DNA from: Nonomuraea pusilla
GTDB lineage: Bacteria; Actinomycetota; Actinomycetes; Streptosporangiales; Streptosporangiaceae
Assembly: GCF_900109355.1 (NCBI RefSeq)
Contig: NZ_FOBF01000015.1
Coordinates: forward strand, 62,001-126,000
Length of the DNA stretch: 64,000 nucleotides
Direction: 5' to 3'
Below the pieces are notes generated by a model. It made no database searches. It was not told the DNA's origin and saw nothing but the letters and a program-made list of their open reading frames with translations. The position numbers and the translations under genes were made by a program. Below are positions 9,433-17,779 of the stretch, one piece after another; positions within the stretch are counted from its first letter, which is position 1; every line of letters starts with the position of its first letter.

Positions 9433-9990
9433 TCAGGCCAGCAGGGCGGCGAGGCGGGTCAGGGCCGCCGTGATCCGCTCCGGGGTCAGGCCCAGGGCCT
9501 CGCGCTGCCGGCCGTACACGTCGGGGGCGAGCGGCGCGAGCAGCGGCTCGACCAGGGCGTCGGGATCGGGCGCCCCGGCCGCGACGATCAGGGCGCGTAC
9601 GTGCGCCCGCCAGAACCCGTACGCGCCGGTCTCGAACCTGGAGCGGCCCACCTCCGTGCCCAGCACCAGGTGGCGGTGGTCCTCCAGCAGCTCCACCATG
9701 GCCGCGTAGAAGGCGGCGAGGCGCGCGGCGGGCGGCGCGCCGGGCCCGAGCGGCGGGTCGCCGCGCAGCAGCCGCTCCTGCAGCGCCCGCTCGTGCTCGT
9801 CGAGCAGCGCCACCGCGATGGAGGCCCGGTCGGGGTAGCGGCGGTAGAGCGTGCCCCGGCCGACGCCCGCGGCCTTGGCGATGTCGTCCATGGTGACGTC
9901 CTGCGGAGGGCGTTCGGCGAACAGCCGGGACGCCGCCTCCAGGATCCTCGCGCGGTTGCGTGCCGCGTCGGCTCTCTCCATGCCGCCCAT
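9433..9990 (-). CDS. TetR-family transcriptional regulator of the azoreductase/SMR operon
   Basis: A 185-residue repressor. The N-terminal helix-turn-helix reads MDDIAKAAGVGRGTLYRRYP; the C-terminal half is the variable ligand domain. It is divergent from the azoreductase and SMR exporter genes. The 70 bp between the two starts contain a perfect 19-bp inverted repeat, so autoregulation and control of the operon are likely. The ATG at 9990 (MGGMERAD) lies 2 bases from the palindrome; ATG 9981 is also possible. The inducer is probably a quinone, azo or cationic compound, given the controlled genes; this is inference. Confidence 0.88.
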   Translation of the reverse strand: MGGMERADAARNRARILEAASRLFAERPPQDVTMDDIAKAAGVGRGTLYRRYPDRASIAVALLDEHERALQERLLRGDPPLGPGAPPAARLAAFYAAMVELLEDHRHLVLGTEVGRSRFETGAYGFWRAHVRALIVAAGAPDPDALVEPLLAPLAPDVYGRQREALGLTPERITAALTRLAALLA

Positions 9991-9992
9991 TG

Positions 9993-10042
9993 TAGGTGGA
10001 CACGATGTCCGGTTACGCTTAAGCGGACATCGTGTCCACCTA
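9993..10042. promoter_or_regulatory. TetR operator: perfect 19-bp inverted repeat
   Basis: TAGGTGGACACGATGTCCG (9993-10011) is perfectly complemented by 10024-10042 across a 12-base spacer. Each arm contains its own 13-base partial palindrome, GGACACGATGTCC (9998-10010) and GGACATCGTGTCC (10026-10038), whose centres are 28 bp apart. This looks like two TetR dimer sites arranged symmetrically between the tetR and azoreductase starts. It covers the whole usable promoter space, which fits repression of both directions. Confidence 0.85.
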
Positions 10043-10060
10043 TTGCCCATGGAGACGACC

Positions 10061-10714
10061 ATGCTGCTGCACCTGGACGCCAGCGCCCGGCGGGCCTCCT
10101 TCTCCCGCAGGCTCTCAGCCCTGTACGCCGAGACCTGGCGGGCCGCCCACCCCGGCGCCGCCTACGTCCACCGCGACCTCGCCGCCGACCCCGTCCCCCA
10201 CATCGGTGAAGCCTGGACCGAGCTGTGCGACCACGTCATGGCCCACCAGATCACCGACATCTCCCGCTACGAGGAGGCGGCGCGCACGCCCGCCCGGCGG
10301 GCCGCCTGGGAGATCGTCAAGCCGCTGCTCGACGAGGTGGTGGCGGCCGACGTCGTGCTGATCGGCACGCCGATGTACAACTACTCGATCCCGTCGTCGC
10401 TCAAGGCGTGGATCGACCAGATCACCTTCCCTCGCATGTCGCTCGCCGGCCGCTCGTTCGTGGTGACCGGCGCCCGAGGCGGCGCGTACGGCCCCGGCAC
10501 CCCGCGCGAGGCCATCGACCACCAGGAGCGCTACCTGCGCGACTTCTTCAAGGGGCACTTCGGGGTGGAGGACGTCACGTTCGTCCACGCCGAGCTGGTC
10601 AACGCCCGCATCGACCCGGCGCTCGCGCACCTGCGGGAGCGGCACGAGGAGTCGCTGGCCACGGCCCTGGACGACGTGGTGCGGGTGGCGGCGGCGCAGG
10701 AGGTGGCGCGGTGA
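10061..10714 (+). CDS. FMN-dependent NADH-azoreductase / NAD(P)H quinone oxidoreductase
   Basis: A 217-residue flavodoxin-like protein. The segment HLDASARRASFSRRLS matches the FMN phosphate-binding start of AzoR, and GTPMYNYSIPSSLKAWID is the second flavin-binding motif, typical of the family. These enzymes reduce azo dyes and quinones by two-electron transfer. ATG 10061 is chosen because GGAG at 10051-10054 is 6 bases upstream; ATG 10049 is in frame but lacks a site. Its stop overlaps the SMR exporter start by 4 bp, so the two are co-translated. The TetR operator lies just upstream. Confidence 0.88.
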   Translation: MLLHLDASARRASFSRRLSALYAETWRAAHPGAAYVHRDLAADPVPHIGEAWTELCDHVMAHQITDISRYEEAARTPARRAAWEIVKPLLDEVVAADVVLIGTPMYNYSIPSSLKAWIDQITFPRMSLAGRSFVVTGARGGAYGPGTPREAIDHQERYLRDFFKGHFGVEDVTFVHAELVNARIDPALAHLRERHEESLATALDDVVRVAAAQEVAR

Positions 10715-11025
10715 GCTGGGCGGTCCTGATCCTGGCCGGGCTCGTGGAGGTGGCCTGGTCGCAGAGCATCAAGCCGACGCAGAACTTCACCAGGCCCGTG
10801 CCCACGCTGGTCTGCCTCGCCCTCATGGCGGCGGCGGTCTGGCTGCTGTCGCAGGCGATGAACACCCTGCCGGTCGGCACCGCGTACGCGGTGTTCACCG
10901 GCATCGGGGCGGTGGGGGCGATCGGGCTCGGCATCGTGCTGCACGGCGACCCCGTCTCCGTGGGCAGGGCGGCGGCGCTCACGCTGATAGTCGGAGGGAT
11001 AGTCTTGGCGCGAATTACCACCTGA
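10711..11025 (+). CDS. Small multidrug resistance (SMR) transporter, SugE/Gdx type
   Basis: A 104-residue protein with four transmembrane helices. Glutamate E13, the essential proton/substrate residue, sits in LAGLVEVAW, with W16 as in SugE, and PVGTAYAVFTGIGAVGA is the conserved helix 3 motif. SugE-type proteins export guanidinium or quaternary ammonium ions as antiparallel dimers. It starts with GTG overlapping the azoreductase stop (GTGA), and no second SMR gene is adjacent, which fits a homodimer. No guanidine riboswitch is seen upstream; the TetR operator appears to control the unit. The name Gdx is inferred from sequence only. Confidence 0.88.
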   Translation: MSWAVLILAGLVEVAWSQSIKPTQNFTRPVPTLVCLALMAAAVWLLSQAMNTLPVGTAYAVFTGIGAVGAIGLGIVLHGDPVSVGRAAALTLIVGGIVLARITT

Positions 11026-11043
11026 AGTCGGAAAGGTCGGCAC

Positions 11044-11679
11044 ATGGGGGAGATCAGGGAGTCCTATCTGGTGGCGGCGCGGTCCGCGGTGGCCCTGCTG
11101 GGCGACCCGGCCGTGGCGGCCGCCTGGGAGAAGCCGAGCGCCCTGACCGAGTTCAGCGTCGGGGGACTCGCCGTGCACCTCGCCCACCAGATCGTCAGGG
11201 TGGCCGACGCGCTGGCGGCCGAGGGCGCGCGGGAACCCGTCCCGCTGCTCGACCACTACTCGCGCTCCCCCTGGGTGCAGGCGGGGCTCGACCACGAGAG
11301 CAACGTCAGCGTACGCAGGGGCGGCGAGGCCGCCGCCGCGAGCGGCCCCGACGCCCTGCTGGATCGCACCCGCGCCCTGCTCGACGAGCTCGCGCGGGCG
11401 CTGCCCGCCGAGCCCGAGGACCGCGTCGTGCACCTGCCCTGGACGGGCTGGTCGCTGCGGCTCGACGACTTCCTGCTCACCCGGGTGATGGAGCTCGTCG
11501 TCCACTCCGACGACCTGGCGTCGAGCGTGGGCGTGGAGACCCCGGCGCTGCCGCCTTCCGTGGTCGACCCGGTGGTGGAGCTGCTCGCCAGGCTCGCCGT
11601 GCACCGCCACGGCGCCACCGCCGTGATCAGGGCGCTGAGCAGGACCGAACGCGCCCCCGCCACCATCAGCGCCTTCTAG
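11044..11679 (+). CDS. Maleylpyruvate isomerase-type / DinB-fold mycothiol-dependent protein
   Basis: A 211-residue four-helix protein. The segment VHLAHQIVRVAD near residue 45 and the later RVMELVVHSDDLA match the metal-binding pattern of the MDMPI N-terminal domain, which in actinobacteria acts with mycothiol as cofactor. The C-terminal SCP2-like domain of full MDMPI proteins is absent. It follows the SMR gene by 18 bp on the same strand with a GGAAAGG ribosome site, so it may be the third gene of the azoreductase operon and take part in thiol-dependent detoxification. The reaction is unknown. Confidence 0.75.
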   Translation: MGEIRESYLVAARSAVALLGDPAVAAAWEKPSALTEFSVGGLAVHLAHQIVRVADALAAEGAREPVPLLDHYSRSPWVQAGLDHESNVSVRRGGEAAAASGPDALLDRTRALLDELARALPAEPEDRVVHLPWTGWSLRLDDFLLTRVMELVVHSDDLASSVGVETPALPPSVVDPVVELLARLAVHRHGATAVIRALSRTERAPATISAF

Positions 11680-11716
11680 CCCGCCCCCCGAGGCGGTCAA
11701 CGTCATTCAGTGCCGT

Positions 11717-12286
11717 CTAGTGCTCCGCCGCCGCGCGTAGGGCCGCGGCCACCTCGCGGCCCGTCAGCGCGCTGTCCGGGTCGAGGAGCCACTGGGACAG
11801 GAACCCGGTCAGCACCGCCTGGTAGAACGCGCCCGTGAGCCTGGCCCGTTCGGGGTCGGCCTCCGGATCGACGCCGGCGAACAGCTCGGCCAGGCCCAGC
11901 CGCGCCTCCTGGACGCCCCGTACGAGCTGCTCGCGCACCTCGGGCAGGTGGTCGATCTGCCCGAGCAGCTCGAACTGGGTGAGCCACAGCGGCCTCAGCC
12001 GCGTGAACGACTCGATCACGCGGTCCCAGGCCGCCTCGAACCGCTCCAGCGGCGTCGCCGCCGGATCGACGTCGGCGGCCAGCGTGGCCCCCAGGTCGTC
12101 GCCCCACTCCCGCATCGCCTCGAAGAGCACCTCGTTCATCAGCGCCTCCTTCGACTTGAAGTGGTAGCCGATGGCCGCGAGGCTCACGCCCGACGCGTTG
12201 ACGATGTCGCGCGCCGTCGTGCGCGAGTAGCCCTTCTCCATCAGGCAGCGCTTGGCTCCGGCCAGCAGGTCTTCGCGGTTTCCCAT
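11717..12286 (-). CDS. TetR-family transcriptional regulator
   Basis: A 189-residue repressor with the helix-turn-helix TTARDIVNASGVSLAAIGYHFK at residues 22-43. It diverges from the FAD monooxygenase at 12360. The 73-bp gap contains clustered AGAC/GTCT half-sites, so it probably controls that gene and itself. It converges on the MDMPI-like gene with 37 bp between stops, where CCGCC and GGCGG could form a short hairpin. The effector is unknown. Confidence 0.88.
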   Translation of the reverse strand: MGNREDLLAGAKRCLMEKGYSRTTARDIVNASGVSLAAIGYHFKSKEALMNEVLFEAMREWGDDLGATLAADVDPAATPLERFEAAWDRVIESFTRLRPLWLTQFELLGQIDHLPEVREQLVRGVQEARLGLAELFAGVDPEADPERARLTGAFYQAVLTGFLSQWLLDPDSALTGREVAAALRAAAEH

Positions 12287-12324
12287 GCCCAGACATTAGC
12301 ACGAGCGTCTGAGATTTCCGTACT

Positions 12325-12345
12325 AGACAAGCGTCTTAGACGTCT
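12325..12345. promoter_or_regulatory. Putative TetR operator with AGAC/GTCT half-sites
   Basis: AGACAAGCGTCT (12325-12336) and the perfect palindrome AGACGTCT (12338-12345) are adjacent, and another GCGTCT occurs at 12305-12310. They lie between the divergent TetR gene and FAD monooxygenase. The repeated half-site is read directly; its binding by the regulator is inference. Confidence 0.45.
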
Positions 12346-12359
12346 GTACCGTTCCGGGC

Positions 12360-13538
12360 ATGACGAAGAGCATCCTCATCTCCGGCGCCGGCGTCGCCGG
12401 CGCCGCCCTCGCGTACTGGCTGCGCCGCCACGGCTTCACCCCGACCGTCGTCGAGCGCGCGCCCGCCCTCCGCACCGGCGGCTACAAGGTGGACATCCGG
12501 GGAGCCGCGCTCCAGGTGATCGAGCGCATGGGGCTCATGGACGCCGTCCGCGCGAGGAGCACGGACATGCGCGTCGTCCGGCACTACGACGCCCGGGGCA
12601 GGCAGGTCGCGACCATGGACGCGGCGCTGTTCGGCGGGCGGCAGGGCGACGACGTCGAGATCATGCGGGGCGACCTGAACGAGCTGCTCTACGACCTGAC
12701 CCGCGACGAGGTCGAGTACGTCTTCGGCGACTCCGTCACCGGCATCGCCGACGACGGCACCGTCACCTTCGAGCGCTCCGCCCCGCGCCGCTTCGACCTG
12801 GTCGTCGGCGCCGACGGCGCGCACTCCACCGTGCGGGCGATCGCCTTCGGCGAGGAATCGGCGTACGCCCGCCACCTCGGTCACCACGTCGCGATCTGCT
12901 CGGTGCCCGACCTGCTCGGCCTGGACCGCGAGGAGGCCGTGCACGCCGCGCCAGGACGCACCGCGAACGTCTACCGCACCAAGGGCGACGCGGGGGCCAA
13001 GGCGCTGTTCATGTGGAGATCACCCGCGCTGTCGTACGACCACCGCGACCTCCCCCGGCAGAAGGAGCTGCTGGCCGAGGCCATGGCGGGGATGGGCTGG
13101 CAGGTGCCCGCGCTGCTCGCCGCGGCGCGCGACGCCGACGACCTCTACTTCGACGCGCTCACCCAGATCCACATGGACCGCTGGTCGAAGGGGCGGGCGG
13201 TGCTCGTCGGCGACGCCGCCCACTGCGCCTCCCCCGCCTCGGGCCAGGGCACCAGCCTGGCGCTCGTCGGCGCGTACGTGCTGGCGGGCGAGCTGGCCTC
13301 CGGCGGCGGCGTCGAGGGCTACGAGCGCGTGATGCGGCCGTTCGCTGAGGCGAACCAGGCGCTCGCCCCCTCCAACCTCAAGGGCATGGTCATCGCCTCC
13401 CGGCTCGCCCTGTGGTTCCAGCTCAGGATGATCCGGCTGCTCCCCCACCTGCCGGGACGCGACAGGATCGTCGAGCGCGTCGCGGGCGCCATCCACCGGG
13501 CCGCCACCGCCGTCGACCTCAAGGACTACCCCGCCTGA
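12360..13538 (+). CDS. FAD-dependent monooxygenase (PF01494 type)
   Basis: A 392-residue flavoprotein. The GxGxxG dinucleotide motif is SGAGVAGAALAYWLRRHG at residues 8-25, and the second FAD motif is GDAAHCASPASGQGTSLALV near residue 285. This is the group A flavin hydroxylase fold that includes aromatic hydroxylases and the tetracycline-inactivating TetX. Control by a divergent TetR regulator fits a xenobiotic- or antibiotic-inducible enzyme. There is no neighbouring pathway, so the substrate is unresolved. Confidence 0.87.
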   Translation: MTKSILISGAGVAGAALAYWLRRHGFTPTVVERAPALRTGGYKVDIRGAALQVIERMGLMDAVRARSTDMRVVRHYDARGRQVATMDAALFGGRQGDDVEIMRGDLNELLYDLTRDEVEYVFGDSVTGIADDGTVTFERSAPRRFDLVVGADGAHSTVRAIAFGEESAYARHLGHHVAICSVPDLLGLDREEAVHAAPGRTANVYRTKGDAGAKALFMWRSPALSYDHRDLPRQKELLAEAMAGMGWQVPALLAAARDADDLYFDALTQIHMDRWSKGRAVLVGDAAHCASPASGQGTSLALVGAYVLAGELASGGGVEGYERVMRPFAEANQALAPSNLKGMVIASRLALWFQLRMIRLLPHLPGRDRIVERVAGAIHRAATAVDLKDYPA

Positions 13539-13542
13539 CCCC

Positions 13543-14748
13543 TCAGCCGTGCGTCTCGACCTCGGGAAACGCCGGCTCCGGCGTGCGCCCGCCCCGCAGG
13601 TGCCGGTCGAGGAAGGCCGCGAGGTGCGCGCGGGTGACGCGCAGCGCCCGCTCGCCGTCGAGCTCCTGCGCCGGCAGGCCGAGCTGCGGACGCAGCACCG
13701 CGTGGTCCACGAACGCCGCGTGGTCGGCGCCCGCCACCGTGATCCACCGCCTCGGCCCGGTCAGGCCGGGCCACGACGTGCGCCACGAGGCGTCCGTGCC
13801 GCCGGGCGCATGCGTCTCCGGGGCTCCCACCAGCATGAACGGCCGCGCGAGCGGCCCGGAAGGCAGCGGGATGATCGTGCCGTCGAGGTTGACCCCCGCC
13901 TTGATCCTGGAGTCGGCCCGCATCGCGTGGAGCGCCGTGTTGCCGCCCATCGAATGTCCTGCCATCGCGATCCTGTCGCCGTCGACGGCCGCGCCCCAGC
14001 GTCCCCTGGTCAGCTCGTCCAGGACGAACCGCACGTCGGCCACCCTGCTCTCGGCCACCTTCGCGCCGTCCTGGCCGCGCACGCAGGCCAGGCATGAGGT
14101 CGTGCGGCCGTCGGGGAACGTGGTGGCGACCGACTCGTACGTGTGCTCCACCGCCGCCACCAGGTAGCCCCTGGAGGCCAGGTCCTCGGCCAGGGAGGTC
14201 AGGGTGGCGCGGGGGAAGCTGAAGCCGGGCGACATGAGGACGAGGGGCAGCCCGCCCCTGGGGGACCGTACGGGGGCGTCGAGCCAGGCGTGGGTCCTGG
14301 TCCCGGTGAGCGTGCCGGGAGGGAGGTCCTTCCCTCCGGGCGCGGACGCCAGGATCGCGGCGGACTCCTGCGGGGTCACGTAAGGGGCGCGCCTGCCCGT
14401 CGCCTTCGCCGCCGGGTACCAGAGCGACACCATGAGCTCGCGCCTGGCCGCGTCGCGGTTCCAGGGGTCGCGCCGCGCCGGGTCGACGAGGTGCAGCCGC
14501 GCCGTCCCCACCAGCGCCTTCCCGGTGGGAGCGGGCAGCGCGGGCCGCAGGGGGGCCTCGACGGCGGAGTCGGGCGTCCCCGGCCCCGACGCGAGGGCCG
14601 AGGCCGGAGGGGTCAGGTGGACGGCGGCCGCGAGCGCGGTCAGCACCAGGGCGACGCTCTTCGTCACGGCCTTCGTGTTCGTGGGGGTCTTCGTCAGGGT
14701 CTTCGTCATGGGGTTCCGCAGGATGGTCTTCCGCGTGGTCGGTGACAT
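13543..14748 (-). CDS. Secreted alpha/beta-hydrolase (PAF acetylhydrolase-like)
   Basis: A 401-residue protein. The N-terminus is unusual: a lysine/threonine-rich stretch (MTKTLTKTPTNTKAVTK) leads into a hydrophobic signal segment ending at ASALA, so it is probably exported. The nucleophile elbow is AMAGHSMGGN with serine near residue 266, and ADHAAFVDH carries the likely catalytic histidine. The fold and the LVLMSPGFS oxyanion segment resemble platelet-activating-factor acetylhydrolase and cutinase-like esterases. ATG 14748 is chosen because GAGGG sits 8 bases upstream. It is divergent from the two-component system. The substrate is unknown. Confidence 0.82.
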   Translation of the reverse strand: MSPTTRKTILRNPMTKTLTKTPTNTKAVTKSVALVLTALAAAVHLTPPASALASGPGTPDSAVEAPLRPALPAPTGKALVGTARLHLVDPARRDPWNRDAARRELMVSLWYPAAKATGRRAPYVTPQESAAILASAPGGKDLPPGTLTGTRTHAWLDAPVRSPRGGLPLVLMSPGFSFPRATLTSLAEDLASRGYLVAAVEHTYESVATTFPDGRTTSCLACVRGQDGAKVAESRVADVRFVLDELTRGRWGAAVDGDRIAMAGHSMGGNTALHAMRADSRIKAGVNLDGTIIPLPSGPLARPFMLVGAPETHAPGGTDASWRTSWPGLTGPRRWITVAGADHAAFVDHAVLRPQLGLPAQELDGERALRVTRAHLAAFLDRHLRGGRTPEPAFPEVETHG

Positions 14749-14806
14749 GGCGACCACCCTCGCCGCGTCGCGGCTCCCGCAGTGAGCGGCGAACGTCTAC
14801 CGGGAG

Positions 14807-14824
14807 TTACGACTTTCGTCGTAA
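14807..14824. promoter_or_regulatory. Palindrome TTACGAC-TTTC-GTCGTAA, probable response-regulator operator
   Basis: Perfect 7-bp arms with a 4-base centre, TTACGACTTTCGTCGTAA. The site is 35 bp before the histidine kinase ATG and 59 bp before the divergent hydrolase ATG. NarL/DesR-type regulators often bind such sites at their own promoters, so autoregulation, and possibly control of the hydrolase, is likely but untested. Confidence 0.6.
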
Positions 14825-14858
14825 AGCACCACAGACGTCCGCCCATACGCTTCTGACC

Positions 14859-16040
14859 ATGGCGTTCGGACTTCTCGGCGTGGCGGTCGCCGTCCTGTCG
14901 CTTGCCGTGCTCACCGGGCAGGCCGGGCTGCAGGCGGACCTGCCGTTGCCCGCTCGGCTCCTGGTCGCGGCCGTCGCGGGGCTGGCCGCCGCCAGGGCGG
15001 GCCGGTCGTGGTGGCCGCTCGCCGCCGTCGGCGCCGCCGCGTACGTGTGGCTGCTGCTCTGGCCGCCGCTGCTGGCCGCCTCGTACGTCGCGGGCACGCG
15101 GCTGCGCAGGGGCAGGGACGTCGCCGCGTACGTGGCGGGCGGCGTGGCCGCGTACCTGCTGGCGGCGCTCGTGGGCGGGTGGCGCGGCGGCCTGCACGCC
15201 GTGATGTCCGGCCTGCCGGGCAACGGCGCGCTGCTCGCGCTGGCCGTGATCGTCCTGCCGCTGGCGCTCGGCCTGTGGGTACGGGCCAGGCGCGAGGTGC
15301 GCGAGGCGGCCGGGGAGCGGGCCGCGCAGCTGGAACGCGAGCAGGTCATGCGGGCTGAGCGGGCCAGGGCCGCCGAGCGGGCGCGGATCGCCAGGGAGAT
15401 GCACGACGTCGTCGCGCACCGGGTGTCGCTGATCGTCCTGCACGCGGGGGCGCTGGAGCTGCGCGCCGCCGACGAGGAGACGGCCGGGGCCGCCGCGCTG
15501 ATCGGCGAGATCGGCAGGGAGGCCCTGGCGGAGCTGCGCGGGGTGCTGGGCGTGCTGCGTGAGCCAGGCGGGACGCCCGCGCTGCGGCCGCCGCCCACGC
15601 TGGGCGACCTGGACGCCCTCCTGGACCGCACCCGCGCGCTCGGCGTCGAGGTGAGCAGGCGCGACGAGGGCGAGCCCAGGGCGATCGGGCGGGCGGCCGA
15701 GCGCACCGCGTACCGCGTGGTGCAGGAGGCTCTGACGAACGTGCACAAGCACGCCGGTGGCGCGGGCGCGGAGGTGCTCGTCCGCTACCTGCCGGACGAA
15801 CTGCGCGTGGAGGTGCGCAACCAGCCACCGAAGGCCGACCGGAGGGAGACCTCGCCGGAGGAGGGACCGCCGCTCGACGACGGCGGAGGCGCGGTGGGGG
15901 CGCGGGAGCGGGCCGAGCTGCCCGGTGGCGGGTGGGGGCTCGTGGGGCTGCGGGAGCGGGTCGAGCTGCTGGGCGGCACGCTGCGCACGAGCCGGCAGGA
16001 CGGCGGCGGCTTCCTCGTCAGCGCGAGGATCCCGGCGTGA
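14859..16040 (+). CDS. Sensor histidine kinase, NarL/DesK type (HisKA_3)
   Basis: A 393-residue membrane kinase. Residues 1-140 hold about five hydrophobic helices and no recognised sensor domain. A coiled segment leads to the HisKA_3 phosphorylation site RIAREMHDVVAHRVS, with H182 as phosphoacceptor, followed by an N-box and the G-box GLVGLRERVELLGG of the ATPase domain. It has a Pro/Gly/Glu-rich insert between N- and G-boxes (about 330-360). It overlaps the response regulator by 4 bp. The palindrome upstream suggests autoregulation. The signal is unknown; membrane or cell-envelope stress is typical of the class. Confidence 0.9.
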   Translation: MAFGLLGVAVAVLSLAVLTGQAGLQADLPLPARLLVAAVAGLAAARAGRSWWPLAAVGAAAYVWLLLWPPLLAASYVAGTRLRRGRDVAAYVAGGVAAYLLAALVGGWRGGLHAVMSGLPGNGALLALAVIVLPLALGLWVRARREVREAAGERAAQLEREQVMRAERARAAERARIAREMHDVVAHRVSLIVLHAGALELRAADEETAGAAALIGEIGREALAELRGVLGVLREPGGTPALRPPPTLGDLDALLDRTRALGVEVSRRDEGEPRAIGRAAERTAYRVVQEALTNVHKHAGGAGAEVLVRYLPDELRVEVRNQPPKADRRETSPEEGPPLDDGGGAVGARERAELPGGGWGLVGLRERVELLGGTLRTSRQDGGGFLVSARIPA

Positions 16041-16684
16041 TCAGGGTCCTGGTCGCCGACGACGAGGCGCTGGTCCGCTCGGGCCTGCGGATGATCCTGG
16101 AGGCCGCGGGCGGCATCGCGGTCGTCGGCGAGGCGCGCGACGGCCGCGAGGCCGTCTCGGCCGCCGCCCGGCTGCGGCCCGACGTGGTGCTCATGGACGT
16201 CCGCATGCCGGGCGCCGACGGCCTGGCCGCCGCCGCCGCGATCCTGGCCGCGACCGAGCCGCCGAAGGTCGTCATGCTCACGACGTTCGACCTGGACGAG
16301 TACGTCCACGAGGCGCTGCGCCTCGGCGTGGTCGGTTTCCTGCTGAAGGACACGCCGCCGAGGGAGCTGGCCGCCGCCGTCCGCACGGTCGCGGACGGCC
16401 AGGCCATGCTGTCGCCGTCGGTGACGCGGCGGCTGCTCCTGTCGTACGCGGACCGGCCGCCCTCCCGGGCGGAGGCGGCGCGCAGGCAGCTCGCCGCCCT
16501 GACGGGGCGCGAGGAGGACGTCGTCAGGGCGGTCGCCCGCGGCCTGTCCAACGCCGAGATCGGCCGCGAGCTGCGCCTGTCGGAGGCCACGGTGAAGGCG
16601 CACGTCAGCCGGGTGCTGGCCAAGCTGGGCCTGGCCAACAGGGTGCAGGCGGCCATCCTGGTGCACGACGCCGACCTCGGCTGA
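16037..16684 (+). CDS. Response regulator, NarL/FixJ family
   Basis: A 215-residue regulator. The receiver domain carries the acidic pair DD (8-9), phosphoacceptor D54 in VVLMDVRMPG and lysine in GFLLKDTPP. The C-terminal LuxR-type helix-turn-helix is LTGREEDVVRAVARGLSNAE and following. It starts with GTG overlapping the kinase stop (GTGA), so the pair is translationally coupled. It probably binds the palindrome at 14807-14824 and might control the secreted hydrolase opposite. Confidence 0.92.
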   Translation: MIRVLVADDEALVRSGLRMILEAAGGIAVVGEARDGREAVSAAARLRPDVVLMDVRMPGADGLAAAAAILAATEPPKVVMLTTFDLDEYVHEALRLGVVGFLLKDTPPRELAAAVRTVADGQAMLSPSVTRRLLLSYADRPPSRAEAARRQLAALTGREEDVVRAVARGLSNAEIGRELRLSEATVKAHVSRVLAKLGLANRVQAAILVHDADLG

Positions 16685-16740
16685 CGCCCCGCCGCCCCCA
16701 GCCGGCCGCAGCCGCCCCGGGCCGGGCGCGGTGGGGCGTC
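16683..16740. terminator. Stem-loop between convergent regulator and ABC operon
   Basis: GACGCCCC at 16683-16690 is complemented by GGGGCGTC at 16733-16740, with further CC/GG pairing inside. The arms overlap the stop codons of the response regulator and of the ABC ATPase, so one hairpin could end both transcripts. The long loop makes this only moderately convincing. Confidence 0.4.
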
Positions 16741-17779
16741 AGGCTCCGGCGCCCTCCGGGGCCGGCTCGACGGCGCGCGCCCAGTGGCAGGCGACGTGCG
16801 CCTCCGGGGTGGCGGGCAGGACGTCGAGCAGCTCCGACCTGCAGCGGGCGTCCACGCCGGCCTCCGCGGCGCGGCCCGAGGCCAGCACCTGGCAGCGCGC
16901 GTGGAAGCGGCAGCCGCCGGGGATGCGGGTCGGGTCGGGCGGCTCGCCGGTCAGCACCACGCGTTCCGGCGACTCGGGCAGCACCGACATGAGCGCCTGC
17001 GTGTACGGGTGCCGCGGCGCGGTCAGCACCTGCTCGACGGGCCCGGACTCGACGATCCTGCCGAGGTACATGACCGCGACCCGGTCGGCGATGTTCCAGG
17101 CGAGTCCGAGGTCGTGGGTGACGACCAGCGCGGACAGCCCGAGGTCCTGCCTGAGCTTGAGCATCAGGGCGAGGATCTCGCCGCGTACGGACGCGTCGAG
17201 CGAGGCCACGGGTTCGTCGGCGATCAGCACCTTGGGGTTCAGCGCGAGCGCTCCGGCGATCACGACGCGCTGGCGCTGCCCGCCGGACAGCTCGTGCGGG
17301 TAGCGCAGGAAGAATCGCTCGGGCGGGCGCAGCCCGGCCCTGGCGAGCGCTTCCGCGACGATCTCCCGCTCGCCGGCCAGGCCGTGGATGCGGGGGCCTT
17401 CCGCGACGGCCTCGTACACGGTGTGCCTGGGGTTGAGCGAGCCGGTCGGGTCCTGCAGGACGAGCTGCACCTCCCTGCGGTACGCCTTCAGCGCCTTCGA
17501 GCCGTGGTCGAGGACGGCGCCGTCGTACCTGACCTCGCCGGAGGTGGGCCGTTCGAGGCCGAGCAGGGTGCGGGCGAGCGTCGTCTTGCCGCAGCCGGAC
17601 TCGCCGACCAGGGCCACGATCTCGCCCTCGCCGACGGCGAGGTTCACGCCGTCCACGGCGCGGGCGCGGCGCCCGCGCGAGGGGAACTCGACGCGCAGGT
17701 CGCGCGCCTCCAGCAGGGCGCGGCGGGTGGCCGGCGCCGTGGCGGCCGCGGTGTCGGCGGCCGGCTGCGTCTCGGTCAC
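16739..17779 (-). CDS. Peptide-type ABC transporter ATPase, OppF/DppF-like
   Basis: A 346-residue ATPase. Walker A is VGESGCGKTT, the signature is LSGGQRQRVVIAGAL, Walker B is VLIADEPVASLD, and the C-terminal cysteine-bearing oligopeptide domain (GGCRFHARCQ) is of the Opp/Dpp type and may hold an iron-sulfur centre. It pairs with the DppD-like ATPase to power the two permeases upstream. GTG 17779 has GGAGG 8 bases before it and overlaps the previous gene's stop by 4 bp. Alanine-rich residues 7-20 are a disordered leader. It is the last gene of the operon. Confidence 0.9.
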   Translation of the reverse strand: MTETQPAADTAAATAPATRRALLEARDLRVEFPSRGRRARAVDGVNLAVGEGEIVALVGESGCGKTTLARTLLGLERPTSGEVRYDGAVLDHGSKALKAYRREVQLVLQDPTGSLNPRHTVYEAVAEGPRIHGLAGEREIVAEALARAGLRPPERFFLRYPHELSGGQRQRVVIAGALALNPKVLIADEPVASLDASVRGEILALMLKLRQDLGLSALVVTHDLGLAWNIADRVAVMYLGRIVESGPVEQVLTAPRHPYTQALMSVLPESPERVVLTGEPPDPTRIPGGCRFHARCQVLASGRAAEAGVDARCRSELLDVLPATPEAHVACHWARAVEPAPEGAGA

